Below, piece after piece: positions 62,231 through 64,000 of a stretch of 64,000 nt of DNA. Position 1 is the first letter of the stretch; each line of letters begins with the position of its first letter. Below the pieces are notes generated by a model. It was given only the letters and a program-made list of their open reading frames with translations, was not told the DNA's origin and ran no database searches. The translations under genes and the position numbers were made by a program. The DNA is from Bacillus timonensis (GTDB taxonomy: Bacteria; Bacillota; Bacilli; Bacillales; Bacillaceae_L): contig NZ_HE610985.1 of NCBI RefSeq assembly GCF_000285535.1, positions 596,691 to 660,690 on the forward strand, read 5' to 3'.

Positions 62231-63112
62231 TTACTTCTTAACTTGGCTCATTACTTCTTCAGCAAAGTTATCTTGACGTTTCTCGATACCTTCACCAACT
62301 TCGTAACGAACGAAGCTCTTTACAGTAGCGCCCTTAGATTCAACAAATTTACGAACTTTTTGATCTGGGTCTTTAACGAAGCTTTGGTCAAGAAGACAAA
62401 TATCTTCGAAGAACTTACCTAGGCGTCCTTCAACCATTTTCGCTACGATATTTTCTGGTTTACCTTCATTTAATGCTTGTTGTGTTAAAACTTCACGCTC
62501 ATGTTCAACTTCATCAGAAGAAACCTGGTCGCGTGATACATATTTAGGATTAACAGCTGCAACGTGCATTGCTACATCTTTTGCAACATCAGCATCTGAA
62601 GTACCACCTAAAACAGTTAGAACGCCAATACGTCCACCCATGTGAAGGTAAGCACCAAATACATCACCATCTTCTTTTGTTGCAACTTCGAAACGACGAA
62701 GGGAAAGCTTTTCTCCGATTTTTGCGATTGCAGCATTAATATATTCAGAAACCGTTGAACCATTGTCCATTTTTTGTTCTAATGCTTCTTCCACATTAGC
62801 AGGCTTATTCGCTAAAAGATGAGCACCTAATTCTTTTACTAGCGTTTGGAAGCCTTCATTTTTTGCAACGAAATCTGTCTCAGAGTTAACTTCTAAAATA
62901 ACAGCTTCATTACCTGAAACTTCAATAGAAGTTAAACCTTCAGCAGCGATACGGTCACCTTTTTTCGCAGCTTTAGCAATACCTTTTTCACGAAGGTAAT
63001 CAATCGCTTTTTCCATATCACCATCAGTTTCTGTAAGAGCCTTCTTACAGTCCATCATTCCCGCTCCAGTTTTTTCACGGAGCTCTTTTACCATTTGTGC
63101 AGTAACTGCCAT
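62231..63112 (-). CDS. tsf: Elongation factor Ts
   Basis: Nucleotide exchange factor for EF-Tu. The 293 residues equal B. subtilis. The N-terminal UBA-like domain ([20 protein letters not shown]) and the EF-Tu contact motif ([15 protein letters not shown]) are present. ATG at 63112 has AAGGAGG seven bases upstream. It follows rpsB, whose terminator lies between them. Confidence 0.98.
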   Translation of the reverse strand: MAVTAQMVKELREKTGAGMMDCKKALTETDGDMEKAIDYLREKGIAKAAKKGDRIAAEGLTSIEVSGNEAVILEVNSETDFVAKNEGFQTLVKELGAHLLANKPANVEEALEQKMDNGSTVSEYINAAIAKIGEKLSLRRFEVATKEDGDVFGAYLHMGGRIGVLTVLGGTSDADVAKDVAMHVAAVNPKYVSRDQVSSDEVEHEREVLTQQALNEGKPENIVAKMVEGRLGKFFEDICLLDQSFVKDPDQKVRKFVESKGATVKSFVRYEVGEGIEKRQDNFAEEVMSQVKK

Positions 63113-63224
63113 TATGTTTTCCTCCTTATTAGACACTATGTACATGTGCGTTTACTACGAATTCAAATATCTTTTAGACAATCTGTTTCTATTATGACTT
63201 AAAAGTCAACAAAATATATAATTC

Positions 63225-63265
63225 TTAAAAAAGGTGATAAAAGGCATAACCCTCTTATCACCTTT
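63225..63265 (-). terminator. Rho-independent terminator between rpsB and tsf
   Basis: Stem AAGGTGATAA/TTATCACCTT around a 14-base loop, followed on the minus strand by TTTTTAAG. It may be partial, since tsf usually shares the rpsB transcript. Confidence 0.8.
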
Positions 63266-63271
63266 CGCTCA

Positions 63272-63982
<711 letters not shown>

Positions 63983-64000
63983 CTAATGGTTTTTTTCCTC

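Overview
The window is a compact low-GC housekeeping and sporulation segment of an endospore-forming Bacillaceae chromosome. The evidence is a Bacillus-type gene order, the sporulation genes cotE, spoVS, spoVFA and spoVFB, both a PolC-type polymerase and SpoIIIE/FtsK, and Bacillus-style Shine-Dalgarno sequences (AAGGAGG) with frequent GTG and TTG starts. Every convincing gene is on the minus strand, so transcription runs from base 64000 towards base 1. It is not B. subtilis itself: a 2-oxoacid:ferredoxin oxidoreductase pair, a dipeptidase, a BMP/nucleoside ABC transporter and a Na+ symporter sit inside the conserved order, and the usual RNase J2 gene between dapA and tepA is absent.

Layout in transcription order. 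64.0-56.5 kb: rpsB, tsf, pyrH, frr, uppS, cdsA, dxr, rseP (translation elongation, UMP supply, ribosome recycling, undecaprenyl, phospholipid and isoprenoid precursors, intramembrane proteolysis). 56.5-50.4 kb: proS and polC. 50.3-43.0 kb: rimP-nusA-ylxR-ylxQ-infB-ylxP-rbfA-truB-ribF, with a clear sigma-A promoter and a hairpin leader in front of rimP. 42.9-39.2 kb: rpsO, pnp, ylxY. 39.2-31.3 kb: mlpA, ymxH, the dipicolinate synthase genes spoVFA/spoVFB, asd, dapG, dapA, tepA, ylzJ. This block links aspartate-family synthesis to spore dipicolinate. 30.9-22.8 kb: ftsK/spoIIIE, then a GntR regulator and a BMP-type nucleoside ABC transporter. 22.8-21.1 kb: a two-gene Na+ symporter unit that includes a 59-residue membrane protein. 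20.9-15.3 kb: the M16 pair ymfF/ymfH, ymfI, ymfJ, ymfK, rodZ. 14.9-9.8 kb: pgsA, cinA, recA (with SOS box), rny. 9.7-0 kb: ymdB, spoVS, dipeptidase, korA/korB, miaB, ricA, cotE, and the 5' part of mutS running off the window edge.

Four single-base length changes in or beside homopolymer runs interrupt otherwise well-conserved genes: two in ymfH, one in rseP and one at the dipeptidase C-terminus. The pattern suggests sequencing or assembly errors more than real gene loss. Two degenerate copies of one dispersed element (near 15.0 and 31.0 kb) and a different Bacillus-type repeat (57.8 kb) lie between genes. No rRNA, tRNA, CRISPR array, transposase or prophage was seen. I found no convincing undescribed multi-gene system. 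The best leads are regulatory leaders (rimP, rny, rpsO), a GntR operator, the small symporter partner and a short orphan coding-like remnant beside spoVS.
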